A DNA stretch of 64,000 nucleotides from NCBI GenBank assembly GCA_021845865.1, contig JAJZVC010000006.1:19855-83854 (forward strand), read 5' to 3'. Shown here one piece after another: positions 6,356 through 15,787 of this stretch (positions are counted from its first letter, which is position 1; each line of letters opens with the position of its first letter). Origin of the DNA: Pseudomonadota bacterium. Its GTDB lineage: Bacteria > Pseudomonadota > Gammaproteobacteria > Burkholderiales > UBA9220. Position numbers and translations under genes: made by a program. Under the pieces are notes generated by a model. It ran no database searches. It saw only the letters and a list, made by a program, of their open reading frames with translations, and was not told the DNA's origin.

Positions 6356-9136
6356 TTACTTTTTATTCGGATCACCCCATATATTGCCAGACGGCCCTCC
6401 CATCTGAACAATATCCCCTCTCACCTTTGATTTCGTAGCTGCCGCACCTTTTTGCTGTTCCGTGACTTGTGCTTCGGAGTGGTTCCCTACGTCAATTATG
6501 CCCTGCATATGGGCCACTTGAACCGAAGGATCATTGTGGCCCACGGGGATATTTTTCATTCCACCATCCACAACCCCAGACACACCAGCCGCTTGGCGCG
6601 CCCCCTGCTGACCTGCCAGGGCCATCTGCTCAGTGTTGGCGGCCGGGCCCTCAACCTGCATGTTGGGCGCTGTCGGGTTGACGGATGCGATCCCCTTGGG
6701 AGATTCGGCTGCCATACCATCGAACGCCTGAGTATAGGGTAGCGCAGCGCCGGCCATGCCTTGATCGGACGCCATGCGGAGAGCGTGAAACGCGACGGCT
6801 GCCCGGCGTTCCTCGCCGGCCGGCAGCGTCGAAAGGTACTTCGTCGTATCGACATAACGGGATGCCTGGGCCAGCAAGCTGTTCGCCGCATCGCTGCCGA
6901 CCCCCCGGCTGAAAGCCGCCCAGTCGTTCAGAACGGCATTCCGTACCCCGTGCCGGTTCTCCGCAATCGCCTGGGCTTGCTGCTGGGAAGTCAGCACGTT
7001 CTGACTGGACATACCCGATGAGAAAGACTCCAACCGTTGCTTGGTCTCCTGGGCGCTATGCAAGCGGGAGAGCGCCTTGTTGAAGGACTCGGAATCCGTA
7101 GTTGAAAGTGTTTTGGAAAGAGTATTCCGGAACGTATCCGAAGTAGATCCACGGGTCGCCACCTGGAGCTGGACAGCCTTCGCGTCCTCGGTGGCCCGCT
7201 TGTCGGACTTCAGTTCTTCATAGGCCGCCGTGACTTGAGAAGACTGCTCAGCGGACTTGCCAATTTTCCCGCCAATCAACTGCCCTACAAACGGCAAGTT
7301 CAAGCCGATCCCTGCGGAAGCAGACTCTACAAACGCCTCCTTATCCGAGCCCTGAAGCCCATGCTTCTCCGCGACGTCAGAGGCTCGGGCTCGTAGGGAC
7401 CGGTAAGAGTCTGTGTTCGTCACCCCGGATTCCTTGAGGATTCCCTGGGCATGTTCCATCGTAAGCCCATGGGCTGACGCATTCTGCATCGTCCGCCCGA
7501 ACTGCTGAACCACTTGGTTGCTGGTCGCGTCCACCTCTGCCTGGGCCCCGGAGAGCGCTATCTGGCGGGCACTTCCCGCAGAAATAGCAGCCCCTTCATT
7601 CCGGGTCATGTCCCCCACCACCCCGCCAGGAATACCGGAATACTGGGACGACCCGGCGACCATGGCCGGCGGCGCGTACACATCCGGTGCTCCCTGTTTC
7701 TCGTTGACATAATCCCGGCCGCTCCAGCGTTGGGCCATCGCCGTAAGGCCGAAGATGGAGCCGGAAAGGAGCGCAAAGGAGATCAGGGGCACCGCTCCCA
7801 GCATGTCACTGGCCACCGCCAGCTTGAGGGAAAGCATGTCGTAGAACTCGCTGCTGACCGCAATGGAAAGGCCGTTGGGTGAAGCGGCCATCATTCTGTT
7901 TATCTCGTCCCCCACCATCACCTGGATCATGAAGTTGACCACGGCCGCGAAGGGCAGCCAGGTCTGGCTCCATACCCCGAAAAGCAGATAGGCGATCAAT
8001 ATCCTGATGCCATGCCAAGACGCCATCACCGCGAAGATGAACACCAGGGGCGCAAAAGCGTAGAACATGGCCAGAAGGATGTTCATGCCCGGGATCATGG
8101 TTTTCGTGAAGAATCCGGCATTGGCCGTCGCGTCGGTCTTCCACTGCTCTGCCGCCTGGGTCAGCATCGTAGTGCACTGGTTCAGGGAGGCGTAGTCCGA
8201 AGCTGACGAGGCGCAGTTGTAGGCCCTCGCCACCTCTGGCGCCAGCAGCGCATTCTTCATGAAGGCATTGGCGTCCTGGGCTCCACCCCATACCGGCTGG
8301 ACAAGGTTGGCATAAACCGTATCCATGTCGGCCCGGGTATAGACATTGGGCGTCGCCGCATTCGGGGTCGCCCGGGTTGGCATGTTCCGGTTCAGAAGCT
8401 TCTGGAAGTCGGGGCTGTTGAGAAAGTTGTCCGCGTCGGCGGCGATCCGGGTGGCGGAGTCCGCACAAGACATCCCGGAGCCCTGCGGAAACGCGGCGGA
8501 GAAGTAGGTAGTCAGCCCATCGTGGTAATTCGTGGTGAGGTAGCCGATGGCATCCTGGGAAATGGCGAATGCCTTGGGATCGAACGAAGCCGCATTAACG
8601 GCGCAATCCAGGGTGAACTCCTTGATGTTCGCCGTCAGGTAGGGATCGTAATCCCCCACGCCCTGGCGCAAAGCCAGCAACAGGCGCAAGGGATTGGTGA
8701 ACCCCTGGGAGGTCATGGTGATGTAGTTGCCATCGGTCGTGCTGAACGCCGTCTCGATGTCGCTGGATATCGAGTGGGTGATCGAGCTGATGATGGACGC
8801 CGGCACCGCCACGCCAAGAGGCAGGTTGTCCACGGTGGTCGCGTTCCCGGTATAAAGATCCTCCACCTGGACCGAAACCTTGGGCACGGCCATCACATAA
8901 AAGATGGCCAGCAGAACCAGGGCCACGGCAGGGTTGAAGTTCTTCCCGATCCCGAACCGCGACAGCACCCCGGCGCCGATGGACAGGAACAGGGTAACGA
9001 GGAGCCCCGTGAGCACGGCGCTTCCTGCCCCGATACCGGAACCGGAGGAAAGGAGCCCTGAACCGAACACCATGGCCACGGCGTTCAGCACCTGGCGGAA
9101 CATATTCACATCGCCGAGGGTATAGATCGTGAACAT
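6356..9136 (-). CDS. traG: conjugal transfer protein TraG (N-terminal membrane-domain type)
   Basis: 926 aa polytopic N-terminus with long hydrophilic C-terminal tail; adjacent to traH- and traN-like genes. Confidence 0.75.
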   Translation of the reverse strand: MFTIYTLGDVNMFRQVLNAVAMVFGSGLLSSGSGIGAGSAVLTGLLVTLFLSIGAGVLSRFGIGKNFNPAVALVLLAIFYVMAVPKVSVQVEDLYTGNATTVDNLPLGVAVPASIISSITHSISSDIETAFSTTDGNYITMTSQGFTNPLRLLLALRQGVGDYDPYLTANIKEFTLDCAVNAASFDPKAFAISQDAIGYLTTNYHDGLTTYFSAAFPQGSGMSCADSATRIAADADNFLNSPDFQKLLNRNMPTRATPNAATPNVYTRADMDTVYANLVQPVWGGAQDANAFMKNALLAPEVARAYNCASSASDYASLNQCTTMLTQAAEQWKTDATANAGFFTKTMIPGMNILLAMFYAFAPLVFIFAVMASWHGIRILIAYLLFGVWSQTWLPFAAVVNFMIQVMVGDEINRMMAASPNGLSIAVSSEFYDMLSLKLAVASDMLGAVPLISFALLSGSIFGLTAMAQRWSGRDYVNEKQGAPDVYAPPAMVAGSSQYSGIPGGVVGDMTRNEGAAISAGSARQIALSGAQAEVDATSNQVVQQFGRTMQNASAHGLTMEHAQGILKESGVTNTDSYRSLRARASDVAEKHGLQGSDKEAFVESASAGIGLNLPFVGQLIGGKIGKSAEQSSQVTAAYEELKSDKRATEDAKAVQLQVATRGSTSDTFRNTLSKTLSTTDSESFNKALSRLHSAQETKQRLESFSSGMSSQNVLTSQQQAQAIAENRHGVRNAVLNDWAAFSRGVGSDAANSLLAQASRYVDTTKYLSTLPAGEERRAAVAFHALRMASDQGMAGAALPYTQAFDGMAAESPKGIASVNPTAPNMQVEGPAANTEQMALAGQQGARQAAGVSGVVDGGMKNIPVGHNDPSVQVAHMQGIIDVGNHSEAQVTEQQKGAAATKSKVRGDIVQMGGPSGNIWGDPNKK

Positions 9137-10557
9137 CAGCGCTTAGCCACCTGGGCGAAGACAGCGGGGTTGGAGGAGATCACGGCCGCCACGTACTGCT
9201 TCGCCTTCAGTACGCGGTCGGTCTGACTGGCAACGATCTCCTGCTGTTTGACCCACTCGGAGAACAGTTCCTGCTCCCGTCTGGCAATATCGTCCGGCTT
9301 CGTGACACCTGACGCCCCGGAGAACGCCTGGCGTGCTGCCTTCAAGGCTGCCTCGCCGTACCGGGCCGCCAGCTCGTCGGCGATGACCGGGGCCAGTTGC
9401 TGGGCCACTACCACCATGGCGCCGGGGCTGGCCTGGACATCGCGCAACATCTTGAGCACTGGGGCGGACACGGCGTTGATGAACGCCTTGTGTTGGGCCG
9501 TGAAGCCGCAGTCCGTGGTATTGCAGGTGGACAGCAGTCCCAGGATCGAACTGGGCTGCACACCGTCGTTCTCGTTGGCTCCCCCGAAGAGCATCCGGTT
9601 GGTGTACCCCAGCGTCCCCTCGAAGGACAGATCGGCCAGCATTGGATTCAAACAACCCTCTCTCTCCGTCGTATCGCAACGGAGGTACTTGAGCGGCTTC
9701 TTGCTGGACCCGTCACGAAGGTCGCTCAAGGACAGCGCATAGCTGATGGGCTTGCCGGTCTGTGGCTTGGGGCTGCCATCCGGGTTCGTTTCATCGGGTT
9801 GCTGACCGGGCATCACGATGGTCCCCAGGAGGCTCATGACAATCTGGTTGGCCATGTCCGGGTTGGACTCGCCGGCCGCCGGGTTCCCCAGGTACTGGCC
9901 GGCGTTGGTATCGGACAACGCCTTCCAGACCAGATTGCCGCAGGTGGCACAGCTTTCGGAGTTACGCTTGGAACTGGCATTCGGGCTGGAGAACAGGTCG
10001 TTGATGGAGGAAAACAAGTCCGAGAAGAAGCCCTTGCCGGAGTCCTCCTTGGTAGCCTTCTCGTCGGATGCGTTCTTCCTGGCGTCTGGATCATCGAAAC
10101 CCTTGACGATCTGGTTGGCGATGGCGCAGGTATTCTTGAACATGCTGTTGAGCGCCTGGAGCTTGGACTGAAACTCGGTCATCAACTGAGCGAGCTGCGG
10201 GTTGATGCTCTTGATGGCGAGATGGAAGAGCGCCCCGATGGAGTTGGCGGCGATCTGCCGGAACAGGGCGGTGAGCTGTTCCGAATTGATGAAGGTAAAC
10301 GACCCTCCATAGAGGTCGATGCCCCCACAGCCGGCGGAAAATCGCGGCGGGTCGAAGGCTACCAGGTTGATGTTGCGGATGGGAGTGCGGAGCGCGGCGC
10401 CGCCGCCCACGAAGCCACCACGGGTTTGGCTGCTGTATGCCTGGGCGGAAGTCACGTTGGTCATGAACATCCCGTCCAGGGCATCCTGGAGGCCGGCGTT
10501 GGCCTGACCGGCGTTCAGCAGCAACGACAGCGATAGCACGAGAACGACGGGTTTCAT
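9136..10557 (-). CDS. traH: conjugal transfer pilus assembly protein TraH
   Basis: 473 aa with signal peptide; GGGAALRTPIRNINLVAFDPPRFSAGCGGIDLYGGSFTFINSEQLTALFRQIAANSIGALFHLAIKSINPQ is a characteristic TraH segment. Confidence 0.9.
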   Translation of the reverse strand: MKPVVLVLSLSLLLNAGQANAGLQDALDGMFMTNVTSAQAYSSQTRGGFVGGGAALRTPIRNINLVAFDPPRFSAGCGGIDLYGGSFTFINSEQLTALFRQIAANSIGALFHLAIKSINPQLAQLMTEFQSKLQALNSMFKNTCAIANQIVKGFDDPDARKNASDEKATKEDSGKGFFSDLFSSINDLFSSPNASSKRNSESCATCGNLVWKALSDTNAGQYLGNPAAGESNPDMANQIVMSLLGTIVMPGQQPDETNPDGSPKPQTGKPISYALSLSDLRDGSSKKPLKYLRCDTTEREGCLNPMLADLSFEGTLGYTNRMLFGGANENDGVQPSSILGLLSTCNTTDCGFTAQHKAFINAVSAPVLKMLRDVQASPGAMVVVAQQLAPVIADELAARYGEAALKAARQAFSGASGVTKPDDIARREQELFSEWVKQQEIVASQTDRVLKAKQYVAAVISSNPAVFAQVAKR

Positions 10558-10970
10558 TGACCCCTCCCGATGGCTTGCCGAAATTGGGACAGGTCAATCG
10601 CCTCCATCGGGGCCGTCCCGTCCCGACAAAGGTTGATGCCATAGTCCACCGTGAAATCCGCCCTTCCCCCTTCCTTAGTCAGCGCATTCGGCTGGACCAG
10701 GCGCACGTTGAGGCGCTTGCAGCCTTCCTGCTTGTACGCCTTGAGAGTGGTTACCTCGACCCGTACCGGGTCGCGGGACTGGGTGGTTTGGTGCATCTTC
10801 TCCGCGATGGGGCCCGTCAGGACACCCTTGGCAGTACCGCCCGGGGCGTCGATGGCCTGCATGAGCAGCGGCTTGACCGTGGTGTACTCGGCGGCCAAGG
10901 CATCCACGCTCAAAAGCAGGGACGCGGACAGACAGATAATCAAGAGTTGGCGTATTTTCATATTCCCCAC
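10554..10970 (-). CDS. periplasmic conjugation-associated hypothetical protein
   Basis: 138 aa with signal peptide; overlaps traH start (ATGA), located between TraH and TraN genes. Confidence 0.6.
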   Translation of the reverse strand: MGNMKIRQLLIICLSASLLLSVDALAAEYTTVKPLLMQAIDAPGGTAKGVLTGPIAEKMHQTTQSRDPVRVEVTTLKAYKQEGCKRLNVRLVQPNALTKEGGRADFTVDYGINLCRDGTAPMEAIDLSQFRQAIGRGQ

Positions 10971-10976
10971 CGTTTC

Positions 10977-12218
10977 TCACTGACGATAGAACTGCTGGAC
11001 TTGGTTCTGGATGACCTGCTGGGTTTTGCCGGCGAGCGCACTGGCATCCGGCACGTGGACGTTGGCCATGATCTCGCCGTAAAACTCGCTCAGGTCCATC
11101 TGGTTGAAGTTGAGGTTCGCAAATTGGGGCTGGGTAAACCCCGAGCAGTCCGGCGACTCCGCGCCGCCCCAACTCTTGCCAACTTGGGGCCGCCCTTGCT
11201 CATTGATGATGCGGGCCAGGCGCGAGTTGAAGCAGCAGTAGCTCTCCGTGGTTTCCAGGCAGATTCCCAGGATGGGGATTTCCAGGGAGCAATAGCTCCC
11301 GACGAAGTGGCATAGGTTCTGCCCTCGCTTGAGGCCAAGAACCTGCTCGTCCTCCTCGCAAGCAAGCAGCTCCTGCAAGACCATCATGCCGACGGAAATA
11401 GCGAAGCTCGTGGGGTCAAAAGCAAAGCCAATCGAGCCCCCCGCGCCGAAATTCACGGTGATGCCGTAGAAACTGACTCCAGGGTTGAACCCCGCACCAG
11501 TCCCGTATAGAGAGCTGTAGAGGTTCAGCATGGAGTTGGGGGCATCGCTCATGAACAGGGCGTCATAAACGTAGGTGGAGCCCATGAGATTGCTAGCGTT
11601 ATTACCAAGCGTGGACAACAACGCCGAATTGCTTATCCCCGCCCCGCCGCCGGATGTTTCGCAGCAATTCTTCAACCCGAAAAATCCCTTCGTGCATGAA
11701 CCGTTGAAACCGCCGAAGAGCGTGAGGGAATTGGGGTCCATGTATGTCCCCGCCTCCCGTGCGGCCTCCATACCGGCGACGGCTTTGACGAAATCGGAAT
11801 CCGGCGCATATCCCGTGTCGTAGCATTTGCCATCCTGGCAAAACGTCTGGACCGAACAATCATTGACGGTGGTGGTCTGGGGCGGTGTCGCTTGGCATTG
11901 GTAGGTCTGCTCGTACATCGTGCAAAGCCCCTGGGGATTGGTCTTGATGCACTTGGATCCGATCTGCCCGCAGCCCTTGTCCCGTAGAGCTTGGCAATCA
12001 TCCACCTGCTGGGGGCTGACGCAGTTGTAGCTGTTTTCGTAGTGCCAGCAGGTCTCACCGATGTCCGCCAGGCACACCTGAACCCCGGAGATCGTCTTGC
12101 AGGGTGTAGCGTCCAGGCAGGCGGAGCCCACCTTGACGCAATCGCCGGCAAACACGGGAAGCGCGGTGATGAGGGCTATGGTCAGGATCAGCGAAGCTGG
12201 ACGCATTGGACATCCCAT
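10977..12218 (-). CDS. traN: TraN-like mating-pair stabilization protein
   Basis: 413 aa, signal peptide, very Cys-rich (CVKVGSACLDATPCKTISGVQVC..CWHYENSYNCVSPQQVDDC...), traH neighbour. Confidence 0.75.
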   Translation of the reverse strand: MGCPMRPASLILTIALITALPVFAGDCVKVGSACLDATPCKTISGVQVCLADIGETCWHYENSYNCVSPQQVDDCQALRDKGCGQIGSKCIKTNPQGLCTMYEQTYQCQATPPQTTTVNDCSVQTFCQDGKCYDTGYAPDSDFVKAVAGMEAAREAGTYMDPNSLTLFGGFNGSCTKGFFGLKNCCETSGGGAGISNSALLSTLGNNASNLMGSTYVYDALFMSDAPNSMLNLYSSLYGTGAGFNPGVSFYGITVNFGAGGSIGFAFDPTSFAISVGMMVLQELLACEEDEQVLGLKRGQNLCHFVGSYCSLEIPILGICLETTESYCCFNSRLARIINEQGRPQVGKSWGGAESPDCSGFTQPQFANLNFNQMDLSEFYGEIMANVHVPDASALAGKTQQVIQNQVQQFYRQ

Positions 12219-12379
12219 CCGTCAACGGTCGCAGTTTCAGTCCCCGCCCCCTGGCCCTGGGCCACCTTGACCCGCAGTGTCCGGGTGCATTCGAGCGTCG
12301 TCTTGGAGGGTATCGCTGCTGCACACCCTCCCAGGACGAGTGAAAGGACGACCAGGGCTGTCTTAACGTGAAAGGTCAT
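12188..12379 (-). CDS. small lipoprotein
   Basis: MTFHVKTALVVLSLVLGGCAAAIPSK..., lipobox LGGC. Confidence 0.5.
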   Translation of the reverse strand: MTFHVKTALVVLSLVLGGCAAAIPSKTTLECTRTLRVKVAQGQGAGTETATVDGWDVQCVQLR

Positions 12380-12588
12380 TGGGGACGTGCTTTCGGACCA
12401 CATCCCATAATTTGCGCAACCTTGAGTTCGCTGACCTCGGCACGCAGTTTTTCGACCTCTTCAGCCATCTTGTCGGCCTTGGCCGCGCCGAGGTTGACGG
12501 CCACCGAAATGACGACCGAAAACACCAGGGCCCCACCCAGGCATAAAAAAGCGATCAGCGCGTTTCTCTTCGGGTCGCGGGTAAACAT
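12376..12588 (-). CDS. small TM + coiled-coil protein
   Basis: MFTRDPKRNALIAFLCLGGALVFSVVISVAVNLGAAKADKMAEEVEKLRAEVSELKVAQIMGCGPKARPQ; RBS AAGGAGAC upstream. Confidence 0.5.
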   Translation of the reverse strand: MFTRDPKRNALIAFLCLGGALVFSVVISVAVNLGAAKADKMAEEVEKLRAEVSELKVAQIMGCGPKARPQ

Positions 12589-12847
12589 AAGCTGTCTCCT
12601 TGATGAACTTGGGTTCGATGGTGGCGGCCAGAACGGTCACGTTGGCCGCCAAATCCTGGTCAGCAGATATCTCTCCCCACAGCGCTATGAACGTCAGGAG
12701 GATCTCCGCAAGGTTTTCCGGGTGGGCAGTCAGCGCTTGGGCCGTCAACTGCGTCAGGTTGTTTTCTGTGATGGTCTCCAGGCTTTGCTCCTGCAATGCC
12801 TCGAAACCAATCTGAAAAAACGGTGGATCAACATCGTCATATGGCAT
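12461..12847 (-). CDS. hypothetical protein in conjugative cluster (3' extent uncertain)
   Basis: Start MPYDDVDPPFFQIGFEALQEQSLE... with RBS AAGGAGG; its tail overlaps 12376..12588 by ~128 nt. Confidence 0.35.
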   Translation of the reverse strand: MPYDDVDPPFFQIGFEALQEQSLETITENNLTQLTAQALTAHPENLAEILLTFIALWGEISADQDLAANVTVLAATIEPKFIKETAYVYPRPEEKRADRFFMPGWGPGVFGRHFGGRQPRRGQGRQDG

Positions 12848-13215
12848 TGCTTTTTCCTCCTTGTCGCGAAAAAACTTGGTCTTCCGCCGCGCGATCCACC
12901 ATACGGCGTTAGTTTTGCGGGCGCAGTCCTCATCTGACACCCGTCCATGGGCAACCGCCCAGTCTCTGATGTCCTCAGCCCGGCCGATTTGCCTTGCGGA
13001 CCCTGCTAGCAGGGGTAGTCCCCGTTCCCGATTTCGCTGGGCAGCCATTGCCCAGTGCCCCACCCTGATCCGCTCGGAGCAGGATGGACACAACCGAGGT
13101 GAGTGTTTCAAGAGCGCGGTTGAGATTTTTGTCCGGTGGACAACAAACACGAACGTTGGATGGCCGCACCGATGAATTACGATGATCCGGCGACGTTTGG
13201 GCGCGGGGCGACGCC

Positions 13216-13419
13216 TCACGATTCGCACCTTCTGAGCCGCTTCCAGTCGCCACGAAGCCACCCACTAATTACGTCGCGATGCCACCGACGCAGCCGACCG
13301 AGTCGCACCGCCGGCGGCATCTTTCCTTCTTTTTCGAGATCCTGAATGAGCCGAACCGAAACACCCGCCATCCGGGCGATCTCGGCCGCGCTCAGCATTT
13401 CCGTATCCGGCAAACTCAT
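13216..13419 (-). CDS. AlpA/excisionase-like HTH regulator
   Basis: MSLPDTEMLSAAEIARMAGVSVRLIQDLEKEGKMPPAVRLGRLRRWHRDVISGWLRGDWKRLRRCES; MerR/AlpA-type HTH with the R..RW pattern. Confidence 0.65.
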   Translation of the reverse strand: MSLPDTEMLSAAEIARMAGVSVRLIQDLEKEGKMPPAVRLGRLRRWHRDVISGWLRGDWKRLRRCES

Positions 13420-13477
13420 AGGCTTGGTTTTATCTATTTGTTGTGTTTCTGGTCTCTGTTAGTAGGCCGCAGAGCAG

Positions 13478-13561
13478 GCTGTGAGGCACATCCTAGTGAC
13501 ATAGACGTCACCAGCAAAATATAATGTTCACGTTATAGTTAACAACGTCCCCATAGAGAAA
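13478..13561. repeat. duplicated regulatory module, copy 1
   Basis: GCTGTGAGGCAC..AGTGACATAGACGTCACCAGCAAAATATAATGTTCACGTTATAGTTAACAACGTCCCCATAGA closely matches 15788-15871; lies between divergent genes 13216..13419(-) and 13574..14443(+). Confidence 0.75.
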
Positions 13562-13573
13562 GAGGAGTAGCCA

Positions 13574-14443
13574 ATGTTCAATTTTGCATCCGTTGGATTT
13601 GCATACCTCGCGGCAATAGCCACTGGAGAAACAGTCGCAGCCGCTCGAAAAATCGCGATGCAAGAAAAGTTAGCGACTTCCCAACCTGTCCCGGAAAATC
13701 ATTTCGAAGTCGAACTCAACGAAATCCTGCTTGACCCACGTGGAAGTCGTACCAAGCTCGCGGCACATCTAGAACAACATGAATGGATGGTTTTTCACTC
13801 TGCTGACCACGGCCAATGGGGTCCCCGAATTGACGCCCTCAAAGCAGCATTGGCCGCGGAACAGTTACGGAGTCAAGGAAAGGGTGAAACTTACCTGGCC
13901 TGCCTCTTCGTAGGCTTAGCAATCAGCGCAGCCGACCGTGAGAAGCAGTTCTGTACCGCCTGCGGATGGCGCCTACGTAGCTCAAAAAATCGATTTCACT
14001 GCCAATTTTGTGGGACATCACGTGGCGAAAGCGGGGGAAAGGTAGAGAATCTCCGGCAAAGAAGAACGATGGAGGCCCTAAAAGAGTCCGCCGAATATCA
14101 TGCATTTATGAACGTGAAAGAAAGAGGCACCGATTATCTGCTGTGGCTCGCTGGAGGCAAAGCAGAACCTCCTGCCCCACCCCTAAGATGTGACCCCGAG
14201 GATTGCACGCCTGATCCAGAGTATCGGCGCCTTAAAGAAGCTCTTTCCGACACCTGGGCCAAGCATGTTCCGAATCTGCGAATACAACAGGCTAGCGACA
14301 CAGAAAAAAAATTAGCCGAATTAGCCAGACAAGGGTTGAGCAGAGCAGAAGCTGCCCGTCGGCTTGGTCTTAGTCGAGCCGGGGTAACGGCAGCCTGTCA
14401 CCGCAACTCCGACTTAGCTCAACTATTTCGCGAGCAGCGCTGA
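13574..14443 (+). CDS. zinc-ribbon + C-terminal HTH protein, hypothetical
   Basis: 289 aa; CTACGWRL..FHCQFCG ribbon; C-terminal LARQGLSRAEAARRLGLSRAGVTAACHRN HTH; RBS AGAGGAG. Confidence 0.55.
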   Translation: MFNFASVGFAYLAAIATGETVAAARKIAMQEKLATSQPVPENHFEVELNEILLDPRGSRTKLAAHLEQHEWMVFHSADHGQWGPRIDALKAALAAEQLRSQGKGETYLACLFVGLAISAADREKQFCTACGWRLRSSKNRFHCQFCGTSRGESGGKVENLRQRRTMEALKESAEYHAFMNVKERGTDYLLWLAGGKAEPPAPPLRCDPEDCTPDPEYRRLKEALSDTWAKHVPNLRIQQASDTEKKLAELARQGLSRAEAARRLGLSRAGVTAACHRNSDLAQLFREQR

Positions 14444-14472
14444 GCCTTTTATCACGTAAAAACGACTCACGA

Positions 14473-15378
14473 TCACCGTCTCCCAGCCATACGAGGGGCG
14501 TACCGTGCCAACACGGCTTCCCCCGCCGCAATGGCACGCTCATCTCCTACAGGTATAGCGCTGGAGTCAGCTCGGCGCCGTTCCGCTTGGGCATGGGCTT
14601 CTCGCCGGGCACGGACGGACAGTGCATGATCAATGGTCAGTTCTCCGGCAATCACCGCTGGGATCAGGCTCTTGCGGAGTAAGGCAAAAGGTCGCTTGGC
14701 TACGCCGGTGCTGATCTGGCCTATCAGCTCATCCACCACATCATGTTGCTGGCCATGAGACAACCCAGCTATTGCTCTGGCAACTTCGTCGCGGAGGTGC
14801 GAAGGCAGCTCTTCTAGGTGCGGACCATTCACTGCGTCGATGCCAATGTGTGTGGGTGGTGGTAGTGGTGGTGTAGATATATAACTACCACCTATATAGT
14901 TGTTGTCCCGATTTTCCCGGTCACGGGAAGCCGATTTTCCGGCCCCGGGAACCCGATTTTTCGGGCTCCCGGAACCCGAAAAATCTGGTTCCTTTGATTT
15001 AATTGAGTATTTTTCGGCTGAGGCGTTGATGGCGTCGATCCGCAGCCTATATTTTTTTCGTTTCGTCCATAATTGGCCGACTTGAGTGGTTTCCTCCCCC
15101 TCCTCTGCCCAGCCCACTTCTACCAGCCTCCGCAGCGCATCACGAACTTTGTCCTCTCCGTACAGCCCGCGCATCGCTCGGGCGATATCGGCAGCACCCT
15201 TACGCACCCATCCATCCCCACTGTCGAGCGCGTGACGCTGCCAATATTCGAGCTGTGCCAAAACTGCCGCGACCGCATGTTGTCGTTCCCCCAACTCCTC
15301 CAACACCCAATAGTCAATGCGAGCGAACCCACTGCCGGGCGGATGCTGAATCAACGAGTGCTTCATTGAGATACTCAC
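14473..15378 (-). CDS. winged-helix replication-initiator-like protein (phage O/RepO-like)
   Basis: 301 aa; N-terminal wHTH (GFARIDYWVLEELGERQHAVAAVLAQLEYWQRH...WVRKGAADIARAMRGLYGEDKVRDALRRLVEVGWAE) and low-complexity middle encoded by tandem DNA repeats. Confidence 0.45.
   Translation of the reverse strand: MSISMKHSLIQHPPGSGFARIDYWVLEELGERQHAVAAVLAQLEYWQRHALDSGDGWVRKGAADIARAMRGLYGEDKVRDALRRLVEVGWAEEGEETTQVGQLWTKRKKYRLRIDAINASAEKYSIKSKEPDFSGSGSPKNRVPGAGKSASRDRENRDNNYIGGSYISTPPLPPPTHIGIDAVNGPHLEELPSHLRDEVARAIAGLSHGQQHDVVDELIGQISTGVAKRPFALLRKSLIPAVIAGELTIDHALSVRARREAHAQAERRRADSSAIPVGDERAIAAGEAVLARYAPRMAGRR
14908..14988. repeat. three ~22-23-bp tandem iteron-like repeats plus inverted element, inside 14473..15378
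   Basis: CCGATTTTCCCGGTCACGGGAAG / CCGATTTTCCGGCCCCGGGAAC / CCGATTTTTCGGGCTCCCGGAAC then CCGAAAAATC; GATTTTTCGGG(14955-14965)/CCCGAAAAATC(14974-14984) is a perfect 11-bp inverted repeat. Confidence 0.75.
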
Positions 15379-15740
15379 TATCTGGAAAATCGATCAGCGT
15401 TTCGTGGGCGACCAGGGCCGCGCTTAATGGCGGAAGACGGCGGAGGTGGAGAAGGTACTGGTACTGCCTCAGAACCAGAAACGAGGTCGATGTATGCAAC
15501 AAGATCACGAACGTGAACACGACGACGCCCTGGCAAAACCCGGGGGGTAGCAGGAAAAGGAAGGAGCTTTCCCGTTGCTTCGCGGTTGCGCCACGATTGG
15601 TAGGAAATACCTGCAATTTTGCAGGCGAGGGTGAGAGGGATAAGAACCTGACCACCGGTGATGGCCAGGATAATATCCAAAGTCGATCTGGATTGCGTTA
15701 CCGCCTGAGAATCAGGGTCGGCTACGGCAAAGGCAGTCAT
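15378..15740 (-). CDS. HTH DNA-binding protein with C-terminal AT-hook-like motif
   Basis: MTAFAVADPDSQAVTQSRS...LIPLTLACKIAGISYQSWRNREATGKLLPFP...RRRVHVRDLVAYID...KRGPGRPRN. Confidence 0.55.
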   Translation of the reverse strand: MTAFAVADPDSQAVTQSRSTLDIILAITGGQVLIPLTLACKIAGISYQSWRNREATGKLLPFPATPRVLPGRRRVHVRDLVAYIDLVSGSEAVPVPSPPPPSSAIKRGPGRPRNADRFSR

Positions 15741-15787
15741 GGGCTCTCCTGTCCTCCTCGTTAGGTTGCACCACTCGGTGTATCTCG

